Shown here one piece after another: positions 25,064 to 33,535 of a stretch of DNA of 64,000 nt. The DNA comes from an uncultured Gammaproteobacteria bacterium. Its GTDB lineage: Bacteria > Pseudomonadota > Gammaproteobacteria > Arenicellales > JAANXG01. The stretch's first letter is position 1. Every line of letters starts with the position of its first letter. The notes under the pieces are model-generated. The model was not told the origin of the DNA. It worked only from the letters and a program-made list of their open reading frames with translations, and ran no database searches. The translations under genes and the position numbers were made by a program. The DNA lies in assembly GCA_947259175.1 (NCBI GenBank), contig CAMYKW010000002.1, positions 31,254-95,253 on the forward strand. Direction: 5' to 3'.

Positions 25064-26638
25064 TCACGGGCACTTTATTTCATACAGAAACAGGTCCTCG
25101 TCCCCGCTCAGTGAGCCGACAAACTTTGCGATTGATTTGACTGAATACCTGGCGGTCGTCTCTTCGTCGACCCACAGATAACCATGTCCCCATTCACCGT
25201 AGGGGTCCATGTGACTGATCAGAATCCGCTGGCGCTCGTCCGGCGACGCACAGCCTCGCTCTACGGCGGCCAGGATGATATGGCGTTGTGACATCAGCCC
25301 GTAATCGCGCTCCTTGCCCCAACGGACGTAACCACCGGGCAGGCCGGAGTTCAGGTAGATGAATGGATATTGGGGGGCGAACGCATGCACGACGCTGACC
25401 CTGGAATCCTCGTATCCGAGCAGCAGTGTATTGTTGGGATCGTAGCGGCCACGGATATATCGCGCCACTACCGATCCGTAGGAGAAGGTGTGTTTGACTT
25501 CGGCGACAACGGCGGGAATGGTCCCCAGGAGATTGGATATCAGGAAAACGGTGACGATTGCGGCTACCGCCGTGGATCGTATTTTCCGGGGGGAGGCCGT
25601 CGGCCGCAGGTAGCAATCCATCGCATACCAGACCGTGAACGCTACTGTGGCCTGCCCGATGTGACGCCATTCGTCGAAGCGGTCACTTATCAGTCCTACT
25701 GCCACGAGCCCCCCGGCGACCATCAGCCAATAGGCAAGCAGCACCACGCTGTGCCGGGCCAGAATTGCCACCCCGGCAATAAATGCCAGGGCCAACCACC
25801 CTTGAAGCGCCGAGTCGATCGCCAGTGAGTCGAGCAGATGCGGCCCGCTCCAGTGCCAGGCGCCGACCTCGGGTGTAAGGAATACGCCTTTTAGAAACAT
25901 CGCCGCCATCTTCCCGGCGCCGTCCGCGGTGATACGCGTATTGGGTTGCAGGATGCTATCGGCGGGCGGCAACGCGACCAGCCCGCTGATGATTATGGTG
26001 ATGCTCAGCAAAGCCATCAGCCCATACCGCCCGCCCAGGGCGTCGCGCAGCGAGACATCACGGGTTTGTTGCCGCGCGCCACCGATGTCGAATAGCAACC
26101 AACTCGCCCCGATAGCCCCGGCGATGGCGGCGGAGTAGACGCTGGTCAGGGAGGCCAGTGCCAGGCACAGATAGGCCGCCGCCGCTCGGCGTTTCTCAAA
26201 CGCGAAGAAAAGTGCGAGCGTTAAACAGGCGATGCCGATTGCGTAGTTTCGAGCTATTGTTCCATACTCGTAGAAGATGACGTAAGTGAAAGGCCATAAA
26301 AAGCGGAACATGCGCGGAACGCACTCGAGACGCAACAGGTACCATACGGCCGCCGCGGCGAACGCGATGTTCGCAATCTGGAGCACATGGATGCTCGAGA
26401 TCAGCGATTCAAACAACCAGATCACTACATACCACAGAGGTGGATGACCCTCGTAGTCCATATTGCGGAGCAGGCTCAGCAGGGATTCCGATTCGCGGGC
26501 AATCAACCATGCCTGAATCTCATCGCGCCATATTTCGTGATGGCTGATGCTGACGACCAGTGCGAGGATAAAGACTATGGTATAAGCGGATCGCATCGAC
26601 AGAGCGATCGCGCCGGCTTTACAGGGACGGTCGATCAA
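25064..26638 (-). CDS. GT-C-type integral membrane glycosyltransferase
   Basis: A 524-residue protein with about eleven membrane helices in the first 400 residues. The early loop HHEIWRDEIQAWLIARESES holds the DE-type acidic motif of GT-C enzymes that use polyprenyl-phosphate sugars, and GHPPLWYVVIWLF follows, as in ArnT/PMT relatives. The C-terminal part (from ~400) is a small extracytoplasmic domain. Start TTG 26638 has a GGGGGG-type site upstream; ATG 26596 is an alternative. It likely adds a sugar to a lipid or surface acceptor outside the membrane. Confidence 0.8.
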   Translation of the reverse strand: MIDRPCKAGAIALSMRSAYTIVFILALVVSISHHEIWRDEIQAWLIARESESLLSLLRNMDYEGHPPLWYVVIWLFESLISSIHVLQIANIAFAAAAVWYLLRLECVPRMFRFLWPFTYVIFYEYGTIARNYAIGIACLTLALFFAFEKRRAAAAYLCLALASLTSVYSAAIAGAIGASWLLFDIGGARQQTRDVSLRDALGGRYGLMALLSITIIISGLVALPPADSILQPNTRITADGAGKMAAMFLKGVFLTPEVGAWHWSGPHLLDSLAIDSALQGWLALAFIAGVAILARHSVVLLAYWLMVAGGLVAVGLISDRFDEWRHIGQATVAFTVWYAMDCYLRPTASPRKIRSTAVAAIVTVFLISNLLGTIPAVVAEVKHTFSYGSVVARYIRGRYDPNNTLLLGYEDSRVSVVHAFAPQYPFIYLNSGLPGGYVRWGKERDYGLMSQRHIILAAVERGCASPDERQRILISHMDPYGEWGHGYLWVDEETTARYSVKSIAKFVGSLSGDEDLFLYEIKCP

Positions 26639-26739
26639 AAGCCCCCCACCATGTGTTCAAAAAATTCACTAAAACTGTTCCGGTAATATAGATCCCTGGT
26701 CCCCACCCAAATGACTGTGGGAAAGTATACTTCATTGTT

Positions 26740-26756
26740 GAGACCGAACCGGTCTC
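26740..26756. promoter_or_regulatory. 17-bp palindrome in a divergent intergenic region
   Basis: GAGACCG-AAC-CGGTCTC is a perfect 7-bp inverted repeat with a 3-base centre. It lies in the 290-base gap between the minus-strand glycosyltransferase gene and the plus-strand GFA gene, about 100 bases from the former, where an operator would be expected. No known motif is matched. Confidence 0.4.
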
Positions 26757-26928
26757 GTGGCGCCAAGTCAGATCCGGGGTGCGTGTCGCTCCGGGGTTTG
26801 ACGGTTTCGACGATCACGCTCGGGCACAAAGCGCCAGGTTCATCAAGATTTTCGTTGACGGGATTCGCCGATATAATAGTCGACGGCGCACCTGTCGCGA
26901 TAATTAAAACCGTTTAGCAGCGCATTCA

Positions 26929-27357
26929 ATGATGAAATCTTACGTTCACGAAGGGGGTTGCCAATGCGGCGCAGTGCGCTACAGGACTACCCAGCTGCCC
27001 AAAAGGGTTCTTGCGTGTCATTGTGCGACCTGTAAAAGAAGGACCGGGTCGGCTTACGGAATCGGTGTGTATTTCGAAGACAACGCCGTGGAGTTCACAG
27101 GCGAAATCCTGCAGGGCTATGAATTCCTCTCGGATGAAAGCGGGCGCTGGATTCGCAATGAATTTTGTCCGGCATGCGGGACCACGGTGAGCTGGACCCT
27201 GGAGCTACGCCCGGGATTGCGCGCGATCGCCGGAGGCACTTACGACGATCCCAATTGGTTTGAAGTTCAGGCGCACATCTGGACACGTTCGGCGCGGGAC
27301 GACATGCATTATCCGGATCACATCGAAGTATTCGAAAAAGCACTGCCGCCGATGTAG
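26929..27357 (+). CDS. GFA (CENP-V) domain zinc protein
   Basis: A 142-residue protein with the GFA zinc cysteines: GGCQCGAVRY, ACHCATCKRRTG and EFCPACGTTVSW. The family is named for glutathione-dependent formaldehyde-activating enzyme; most members have unproven chemistry, often glutathione-adduct handling. Full length. The ribosome binding site is weak; ATG 26929 or the next ATG are both possible. Likely monocistronic. Confidence 0.93.
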   Translation: MMKSYVHEGGCQCGAVRYRTTQLPKRVLACHCATCKRRTGSAYGIGVYFEDNAVEFTGEILQGYEFLSDESGRWIRNEFCPACGTTVSWTLELRPGLRAIAGGTYDDPNWFEVQAHIWTRSARDDMHYPDHIEVFEKALPPM

Positions 27358-27445
27358 AAAATTCGCTCCGTCGCGGCAGTTAGTCCGCCGCCGAACACGC
27401 GAATCCGCCATCCGCCTCATGTCGGACCGGGCAGACCATTCCCCG

Positions 27446-27613
27446 TCAGCCGCATTTTTGGTTTCTGCAATTCTTGGCGATCCACTCTTTGGCCTGTTGC
27501 GCGGTGTCAAACGGCCCCTTCAAATGGAAGCCGGGCCGGCAAACGCCCCCGATTTGTAGATGGCAGATCCTGGTGCGGCTGTTCCAGCTGACGTAATGTT
27601 TTTCTTTGGCCAT
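27446..27613 (-). CDS. small hypothetical protein (55 residues)
   Basis: From ATG 27613 the frame reads MAKEKHYVSWNSRTRICHLQ, then GPFDTAQQAKEWIAKNCRNQ. The pattern of an aromatic strand followed by an amphipathic helix looks like a real small domain, and two C-terminal cysteines are present. There is no clear ribosome binding site and no recognised family. It is convergent with the GFA gene. Confidence 0.5.
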   Translation of the reverse strand: MAKEKHYVSWNSRTRICHLQIGGVCRPGFHLKGPFDTAQQAKEWIAKNCRNQKCG

Positions 27614-27693
27614 GGTCGAGTCGTGCGCGTTTTCAATCGGTCTCAAAACGAAGAAACCAGGGTGCCCCTGTTTCTACGGGCGGTTTGGTCTAT

Positions 27694-28443
27694 TTATCGC
27701 AGCTTTTCTTTCAAGAATTCGCCGAACAGCATCCAGGACTTACGATCTGCGTCTTCGCGGTAACGTGGGCTGCCGATTACCGTGAACGCGTGGGGGGCGC
27801 CGCTGTAGGTCACCATTTGATGTTTGACCCCCGCCTGTTCCAATGTATTGGTCAACGCGGCGAATTGGTCCATGGTGATGGCGGTGTCGGCGCTGCCGTG
27901 CATCACCAGGATTTCGCCCCGGGTCTTTGAATAGTCCTGTCCGTCCGGTGTCTTGAGTCCTCCGTGGAAGGTGGCGAAGCCCTTCAAGTCGAGGCCGGAG
28001 CGGGCCAGTTCGAGGACCGCGGCGCCACCGAAGCAGTAGCCCATGGCGACGGCGTTGCCGGTATCGGCGCCCCTCGCGGCGGCGGTGTCTAGCGCGCCGT
28101 TCATGAGCGCGCGCATTTTCGCGCGGTCTTTGTACAACTCGCCGGTGTGCTGACGCTTGTCCTTAACCTCGGTCGGCCGCACGCCGGCGCCGAACAGGTC
28201 TGCGGCAAACACCGCGTAGCCCATGTCGGCGAGCATATGGGCGCGCTTCACCTCGTAATCGGTGAGCCCGTCCCAATCGTGAATCAGCAGCACCAGCGGC
28301 GCGTTGTCAGCGGGCGATACGTAATAGCCCTCGTAGGCTTGTCCATCGATGTCATAGGTGACGGTCTCGCCGGTCGCCGCCGCAAGTGCAGCCGGGGACT
28401 GCAAAAAGAGTGTGATGAGGGCGGCAAAAATCATACGGTGCAT
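27694..28443 (-). CDS. exported dienelactone hydrolase family protein
   Basis: A 249-residue alpha/beta hydrolase with a signal sequence (residues 1-21, ending AALAAA). Triad candidates are Cys in AMGYCFGGAAV, Asp in MHGSADTAI and His in YSGAPHAFTV, as in dienelactone hydrolases. LVLLIHDWDGLTDYEVKR carries the oxyanion region. ATG 28443 is chosen because GGGAGGA and the signal peptide both fit. Periplasmic location implies a role other than cytosolic chloroaromatic breakdown. Confidence 0.9.
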   Translation of the reverse strand: MHRMIFAALITLFLQSPAALAAATGETVTYDIDGQAYEGYYVSPADNAPLVLLIHDWDGLTDYEVKRAHMLADMGYAVFAADLFGAGVRPTEVKDKRQHTGELYKDRAKMRALMNGALDTAAARGADTGNAVAMGYCFGGAAVLELARSGLDLKGFATFHGGLKTPDGQDYSKTRGEILVMHGSADTAITMDQFAALTNTLEQAGVKHQMVTYSGAPHAFTVIGSPRYREDADRKSWMLFGEFLKEKLR

Positions 28444-28559
28444 AGGTTTATTCCTCCCAGGTGAACTGCGGCACATTCTACCGCTTAACAACGCGAGTGT
28501 CCCGATAGCGGGAAAATGTACAGTACCCAATTCGGGGACACATAGACGAGAGCCACGGT

Positions 28560-28811
28560 GAGCAACATCAGCACCAGGAATGGCCATGCGCCGGCTACAT
28601 TCATTGCGAAGGCACACTCGGACGCGGCGGAGCGGGCATCATCGAAACCCACCGTGGAACCATGGAATTCCCGGCAAACGAACCCTACGAGGGCGAGATT
28701 GGAAATTTTGTGGATGCCATCACTACCCACCGGGCGCCGGAAGTCGATGGCCGTGAGGGCCTGCGCAAGGTTGAATTGCTTACCGAAGCGGTGGCGCGCG
28801 CGGGGTCGTAG
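28560..28811 (+). pseudogene. relic: C-terminus of a Gfo/Idh/MocA family oxidoreductase
   Basis: An uninterrupted plus-strand frame reads IIETHRGTMEFPANEPYEGE, then IGNFVDAITTHRAPEVDGRE and GLRKVELLTEAVARAGS, with a TAG stop at 28809-28811. The F-DAI-T-R-P-V-G-GL---EL ending is characteristic of Gfo/Idh/MocA oxidoreductases. The remaining ~270 residues, including the Rossmann domain, are absent upstream, where the dienelactone hydrolase gene begins. Decayed. Confidence 0.75.
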
Positions 28812-29018
28812 CGAGGATCGCCGCGCCGTCGGCCTGTGGCTCCAGATGCGCAGGCCTCGATAGTTCCGTAAATATTTCACAGATCCCGGATGCCACGTTT
28901 CACTGTCAACCGGCAGCGCCGCTGGCAAACTACTCACCACTGAACGAAATTCGCGTAATGATCGCCCGACGGCGTTCAATCCGCGGCCAAACAATCAAGA
29001 TCAATAAAGGAGAGCGCA

Positions 29019-29234
29019 ATGTTTGACACCCTGATACGCATCTACGTGGTTATTGGTCTCGCGGTGATAGGCCTGCGGGGGGTTTTGTACGAGCTGGGCA
29101 TGGCTCCTTGGGTCGTGATGCTCAGTCTGGTGCTGGCCATCACCGTATTGTACGGCGTCAATCACATGCGCGACGCCGCAGAGTGGCTGCACGGTCGGCT
29201 TGGGGCGTACCTGGCAACGCGGCGCACCGCATGA
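29019..29234 (+). CDS. small two-helix membrane protein
   Basis: A 71-residue protein with two hydrophobic segments (about 5-24 and 29-45) and an amphipathic tail NHMRDAAEWLHGRLGAYLAT. AAAGGAGA precedes the ATG at good spacing. It is an inner-membrane protein of unknown role with no recognised family. Confidence 0.65.
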   Translation: MFDTLIRIYVVIGLAVIGLRGVLYELGMAPWVVMLSLVLAITVLYGVNHMRDAAEWLHGRLGAYLATRRTA

Positions 29235-29357
29235 TGTGACTTTGGTGTATTGCTCCTTGGTACATTGAGGGTCGATGGCGGTTAGGAAACACCGTCACCG
29301 GCCCGCTTTTTCTTGGCGCCACGCGTCGGTGCATTGTTCGCGCCGGCGTCACCCGGT

Positions 29358-29999
29358 TCACAGGAACATGATGTACGGAAGCAGGGCGCGGCTGATGGCG
29401 AACACGTTGTGAAATATCGGCAAGCCCGCGATGCTGAGTACCACCAACGCCATGAGCACCATATTGCCATAACGGTCGTTGAAATAGCGGTATTGCCTGG
29501 CGATGCGCCGCGGCAGGAAGTACGGCAGTATGTAATGACCGTCGAGGGCGCCGAGGGGAATCAAGTTGAATAACATTAACAATAGGTTGATCTGGGCGAG
29601 AAACACGAAAAAGAATCGCGGCCCGGGGTCCGCAAGTCCGGTGTACCCCATGTGCAGGCCGAGTACGTAGACGTTAATCACGACCACCGCCACTACCAGG
29701 TTCATCCCCGGTCCGGCTGCAGACACCAGCAAATCCGCCCAGCGGGAGGTGAAATTTACAGGGTTCGTGGGCACCGGCTTTGCGTATCCGAAGCCGATCA
29801 GCATGACCATCAACAGGCCCATGGGATCGATGTGCGCCATCGGGTTAATGGTCAGCCTTCCCGCGCGCTCGGCGGTGTCGTCGCCGAATCTCTTGGCAAC
29901 ATACGCATGCCCGAATTCATGAAAAGACAGGGAGATCACGAGCGCGATCAGGATGAGTAGAAACAAGCCATATTGGCCCTGATTGAGGAGTTGGATCAT
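29358..29999 (-). CDS. site-2 protease family (M50) membrane metalloprotease
   Basis: A 213-residue protein with the zinc motif HEFGH in SLSFHEFGHAYVAK and the second motif FNLIPLGALDGHYIL (N-P-x-LDG). About five to six membrane helices are present. It resembles the short YwhC-like M50 proteases that lack a PDZ domain and may cleave membrane-embedded substrates. Full length. It is divergent from the NHL propeller gene. The substrate is unknown. Confidence 0.92.
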   Translation of the reverse strand: MIQLLNQGQYGLFLLILIALVISLSFHEFGHAYVAKRFGDDTAERAGRLTINPMAHIDPMGLLMVMLIGFGYAKPVPTNPVNFTSRWADLLVSAAGPGMNLVVAVVVINVYVLGLHMGYTGLADPGPRFFFVFLAQINLLLMLFNLIPLGALDGHYILPYFLPRRIARQYRYFNDRYGNMVLMALVVLSIAGLPIFHNVFAISRALLPYIMFL

Positions 30000-30161
30000 T
30001 CCGTGTCGTTGCCTGGTAAGCAGCGGTTATTATCGGTGAATTGCCCAAATTCTTGAAACCCCGCGCGTGACGAGCGGCGATGGGGCGAGAGTGGAAATTC
30101 GGCTAATATAACGCATGCAACCGCGCTTCCTGCGGCCTACTGCACAACACAGGTATACATC

Positions 30162-31037
30162 ATGCACCACTCTATGAAGCTCTGGTTACTCTTCTGCCTG
30201 GTACCAGCGGGTTTGTCCGCCGTGCCACAAGCCGCAGCGTTCGGGTTTGAATTCGCCGCCGCCAGCGCGGAGACCTATGGCCTGCCCCACGATATCGTGC
30301 TGTCTCCCGATGGCAGTTTGCTTTACGTCGCCGACAACGCAAATGACCGCATCGTGATACTGGAGCCCAGCAGCCTGCGCGAGCTCGGTGTGTTTGGTGT
30401 GGACGAAGTCTCCGAGCCGCACGATGTTGCGTTCGACCCCGCCGGGCGATTACTGGTCGCGGACACCGGAAACAGCCGGATCGCCATCTACGCGGTCGAT
30501 AGTGTGGGTGCGCGGCTGGTGGATTCCCTGTCGGGACGCATACGTCGGCCGGAGGGTGTCGCCGCGCATGCAGACGGCAGGGTGTTCGCAACCGGGGCTG
30601 CGTCGGGGAATCTCGTGGTTTACCGGGACGGCCGGGTGGTTGGTGAAGTGGGTGGTTTTTCGTCTCCCCATGACGTGGAGCTTGATTCGTCCGGTGGCGT
30701 CTGGGTCGCGGATGCCGCCAATAATCGACTGGTTCGTTTGGATGATGCGCTCAAGATAACGAAGGTCTTGTCCGGTCCCGAATACGGCTTCAGCGGACCC
30801 CGTTATCTCGATTTCGACTCCGCGGGACGTCTGTACGTCGCTGACAAGTACAGCCACAGGATCAAAGTCGTGGCCGCCGAGGGTGGATTGATACAGGTGC
30901 TTGGCGGTCCGGAGGCGGGAAAAGGGGAGGGCGTCTTTGATCGGCCGGAAGGTGTGGAGATACGCGGTGACGAGATCTGGTTATCCGACACCTATAACAA
31001 CCGCATCGTGCGCTACAAAATCACGGGTATGCAGTAG
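30162..31037 (+). CDS. secreted NHL-repeat beta-propeller protein
   Basis: A 291-residue protein with a signal sequence (about 1-26) and six NHL-type blades, for example PHDIVLSPDGSLLYVADNAN, PHDVAFDPAGRLLVADTGNS, and PEGVEIRGDEIWLSDTYNNR at the end. Such six-bladed propellers bind ligands or partners, and some are lactonase-like. No catalytic set is clear. ATG 30162 has AGG upstream; ATG 30174 is an alternative. It is divergent from the M50 protease gene. Confidence 0.88.
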   Translation: MHHSMKLWLLFCLVPAGLSAVPQAAAFGFEFAAASAETYGLPHDIVLSPDGSLLYVADNANDRIVILEPSSLRELGVFGVDEVSEPHDVAFDPAGRLLVADTGNSRIAIYAVDSVGARLVDSLSGRIRRPEGVAAHADGRVFATGAASGNLVVYRDGRVVGEVGGFSSPHDVELDSSGGVWVADAANNRLVRLDDALKITKVLSGPEYGFSGPRYLDFDSAGRLYVADKYSHRIKVVAAEGGLIQVLGGPEAGKGEGVFDRPEGVEIRGDEIWLSDTYNNRIVRYKITGMQ

Positions 31038-31223
31038 CTGATTCAACCGCGAATCACGGGCTAACCGCGCGCGGCGAAACGGTAGCGGGTGTAGGGTGAA
31101 AAATCATCGCTGCGTTAGCGAAGACACGGCCAATGTTCAGTGCGATGTTTTCATCGGAGATCAGGGGCCGCCGCGAGTTGGGGGTCAAGCGAGGTCCTGC
31201 GGTTTCGGGTTCCCGGCTGTCGA

Positions 31224-31616
31224 TCACACCACTTGCGAGGCCCGGGTGGTTCGCCATCCGCAAGGCTGGTCAAAATTGATCAGATGATCACGAAACGATG
31301 CGGCCAAATTTTTCGCTATCCTGGCATCGTCCTGCGGCGCGCCGCTGCGATAGCGAAACATCGCGGTTGTGATCTCGTCCAGCAGGCGCTGGTGGTCCGC
31401 CTGGTGCGCCTCATAACCTTCATTGCACTGTGTCCTCATGACCGCCTCTTCGTAGGCGAAGTGCTTCGCATAGCTCGCGTAGAGATTGCCGAGTAGCTCA
31501 AGCATTCCCGACTCGCGCTCACCGAGCTGCCGGAGAAGCTCAACTTGCCTGCGATGCTCGGCGTTCAATTTCACGGTCCGTCCGTGAACCGTCTGTTTAG
31601 CGTCCCATGTCGTCAT
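31224..31616 (-). CDS. hemerythrin-like oxygen- or iron-binding protein
   Basis: A 130-residue four-helix-bundle protein with the hemerythrin ligands in order: H in LNAEHRRQ, H and E in YAKHFAYEEAVM, two H in HQADHQRLLDE, and H-x4-D in RDHLINFDQ. Bacteriohemerythrins bind O2 at a di-iron centre and may store, deliver or sense oxygen. A GGAG lies before paired ATGs at 31619 and 31616. It stands alone between two noncoding stretches. Confidence 0.85.
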   Translation of the reverse strand: MTTWDAKQTVHGRTVKLNAEHRRQVELLRQLGERESGMLELLGNLYASYAKHFAYEEAVMRTQCNEGYEAHQADHQRLLDEITTAMFRYRSGAPQDDARIAKNLAASFRDHLINFDQPCGWRTTRASQVV

Positions 31617-32027
31617 CATCAACTCCACTTAAGTTCGAATGTGTCCCGAGAATTCGGCCGGCGGCATCCGTCGGCGCCGGTGGTGTCAAGCACCAGAATC
31701 TCTGCACCCGCGTCGTCCCGCGGTCTCGCTCCAAACCCCTTTTCAAGTGGAATTGCTTTATTGGTCCTGGTTCTTATTTGAAGTTAGACGCCATTTCTTA
31801 TCTTGTCCAGTAGATTTGCCCGCTAAGTTGCTGTGTTTCAGTGGAAAATGTCGCAAGTTCGTTGTAGTTTTGCTGATCTACGCGCTTCGCGGCGCCCCGC
31901 TGGCGGCACCCGGTGTGGCGCCAATGCGGCCTTTGGATTTAGTCAGCGGGGCGCCGGATCGGCGCGTCGCGGGTTGGTGTCCATGCCCGTAACACCGGCA
32001 AACGGAGCACCGGCCATGGCCGGAATG
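31617..32027. other. 411-base gap with a long-stem inverted repeat
   Basis: No supported gene is seen. GGCGCCCCGCTG (31891-31902) and its exact complement CAGCGGGGCGCC (31944-31955) form a 12-bp GC stem with 41 bases between. It lies 73-137 bases past the sfsA stop, in the 3' direction of the four-gene minus-strand operon. It could end or protect that transcript. Confidence 0.5.
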
Positions 32028-32738
32028 TCAAACGTTTTCCAGAACGGCGCATCCCGCGGTCTCGATGCCGGACTGGGTGTGGCGTAAACGCACGGCCATT
32101 ACCTCCACGCCTTGCCGCGCCACCGCCGTGAGGGTTTCGGCGTAGTCCGGATCGATATCCCAGGCGGGTTCGAAGGCGCGACCTTCGGACCGGTTGACCG
32201 CGAACACGATCACCCCGCGAAAACCCCGCCTGACCGCTTCGCGCAACAACTCGAGATGCTTGCGTCCGCGTAGGGTAATCGCATCGGGAAAGCGGATGCT
32301 GTCACCTTCCAGCAAGGTGGCGTTTTTTACCTCGACATAAGTGTCCCGCGCCCGGCCGCGGGTCAGATGCAGGTCGAACCGGGATCGGGGGAATCCATCG
32401 GCAACGAATTGAGGTTCAGTAGCGATGCACTGGTAGCCTGCGAGCGGTGCGATGCGCCCTGCGCCGATCGCCTCGGCAATTACGCCGTTGACACGGCCGG
32501 TGTGCACCCCGATCCAACCCTGCCCCATGTCCACGCGTTCCAGCGTCCAGGCGAGCTTGCGTCTGGGGTTGTCGCTGTGGCTGACTTGCGCCTTGGCCCC
32601 CGGCGCCCAGCAGCTGGCCATCGAGCCGGTGTTGGGGCAGTGAGCGATGATGCGGCGCCCGTCGTCAAGATCCACGTCGGCGAGAAAGCGTTTATAGCGA
32701 GTGAGGATGCGGCCGTCGTACAGTGGAGGGAGGTCCAT
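32028..32738 (-). CDS. sfsA: SfsA (sugar fermentation stimulation) family protein
   Basis: A 236-residue protein matching SfsA: RYKRFLADVDLDDGRRIIAH, CPNTGSMASCWAPG, YVEVKNATLLEGDSIRFPDA and GVIVFAVNRSEGRAF. The VEVKN motif is that of a nuclease-like PD-(D/E)XK fold with an OB domain. In E. coli, SfsA affects maltose metabolism and was described as DNA-binding; its true role is unsettled. It is the last gene of an apparent operon with a NodIJ-type exporter and a glucan-phosphatase-like gene (18-base gap to the permease). Confidence 0.93.
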   Translation of the reverse strand: MDLPPLYDGRILTRYKRFLADVDLDDGRRIIAHCPNTGSMASCWAPGAKAQVSHSDNPRRKLAWTLERVDMGQGWIGVHTGRVNGVIAEAIGAGRIAPLAGYQCIATEPQFVADGFPRSRFDLHLTRGRARDTYVEVKNATLLEGDSIRFPDAITLRGRKHLELLREAVRRGFRGVIVFAVNRSEGRAFEPAWDIDPDYAETLTAVARQGVEVMAVRLRHTQSGIETAGCAVLENV

Positions 32739-32756
32739 CTGTTGCTGGTCTGAGTG

Positions 32757-33533
32757 TTAAACGATCAACCGGCGGCGTACGAGGATAACCGCCAGGTAAT
32801 AGCTGACGGCCGCATAGATCAGCAACACCCCGAGGTGGAGGCCGGTGTCGACCAGGACTTGATCGGCGACCAACGGCCGCACCAGGGCGACGGCGTGGGT
32901 CAAGGGCAGAACCTGAACGAAAGACTGCAGGGCGGCGGGCAGGCTGTCGATGGGATAGAAGACGCCGCATAGTATGAACATTGGGGTGATGAACAGGGTG
33001 AAATAATAATTAAAGAAATCATAACTTTTTGAGAATGCGCTCATGACGATGGCGGGGCCGGCAAAACACAGGCCGATTACGAAGGCGATCGGTACTACCA
33101 GCACCGCAGCGTAGCTCAACACCGCGCCAAGCAGCGATGCCACCAGCAGGATCGCGGCGGCGCTGATGGTGCTTTTGGTGGCGCACCACAGCATCTCACC
33201 AGCGATGATATCGTCTACATCCAGGGGCGTCGCCAGCATCGATCCATAGGTGCGCTGCGGCACCATGCGGGTGTAGACCGAGTACATCCCCTCGAAACTG
33301 GCGGTGTTCATGGCCGAAGACGCCACGATTCCGGAAGCCAGAAAGGTGAGATACGGCAGGCCGGCCATATCGCCGATGAACACGCCCAGGCCGAATCCCA
33401 GCCCGAGCAGATATAGAAACGGTTCACCGAAGTTGATCAGCAGGCTCGGCGTGATGAGCTTGCGCCACACCAGGATATTGCGGCGCCACACCTTGAGCGC
33501 CCTGGGGCGGATACGGGGCACGCGAAGATCCAT
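32757..33533 (-). CDS. ABC-2 type export permease, NodJ-like
   Basis: A 258-residue permease with six membrane helices. It follows NodJ: LLGLGFGLGVFIGD, YLTFLASGIVASSAMNTASF, LATPLDVDDIIAGEMLWCAT and FFNYYFTLFITPMF. NodIJ relatives export lipo-oligosaccharides in rhizobia; in other bacteria the substrate is usually unknown. It ends 18 bases before sfsA and starts 2 bases after the ATPase stop. The nodJ symbol is not used because no Nod factor genes are present. Confidence 0.9.
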   Translation of the reverse strand: MDLRVPRIRPRALKVWRRNILVWRKLITPSLLINFGEPFLYLLGLGFGLGVFIGDMAGLPYLTFLASGIVASSAMNTASFEGMYSVYTRMVPQRTYGSMLATPLDVDDIIAGEMLWCATKSTISAAAILLVASLLGAVLSYAAVLVVPIAFVIGLCFAGPAIVMSAFSKSYDFFNYYFTLFITPMFILCGVFYPIDSLPAALQSFVQVLPLTHAVALVRPLVADQVLVDTGLHLGVLLIYAAVSYYLAVILVRRRLIV

Positions 33534-33535
33534 GA

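Noticed and set aside
26635-26829. 64-codon minus-strand frame upstream of the GT-C gene
   Set aside because: No ribosome binding site or family match; it overlaps the palindrome and probable promoter region.
28485-28994. 169-codon minus-strand frame with a hydrophobic C-terminus
   Set aside because: It runs opposite the Gfo/Idh/MocA relic, whose frame has clear family motifs; this one has no ribosome binding site or family pattern.
29282-29470. Minus-strand frame reading a Lys/Arg-rich tail beyond the M50 protease stop
   Set aside because: It looked like a frameshifted extension of the protease, but the protease ends at a normal length and the upstream part of this frame is antisense-like.
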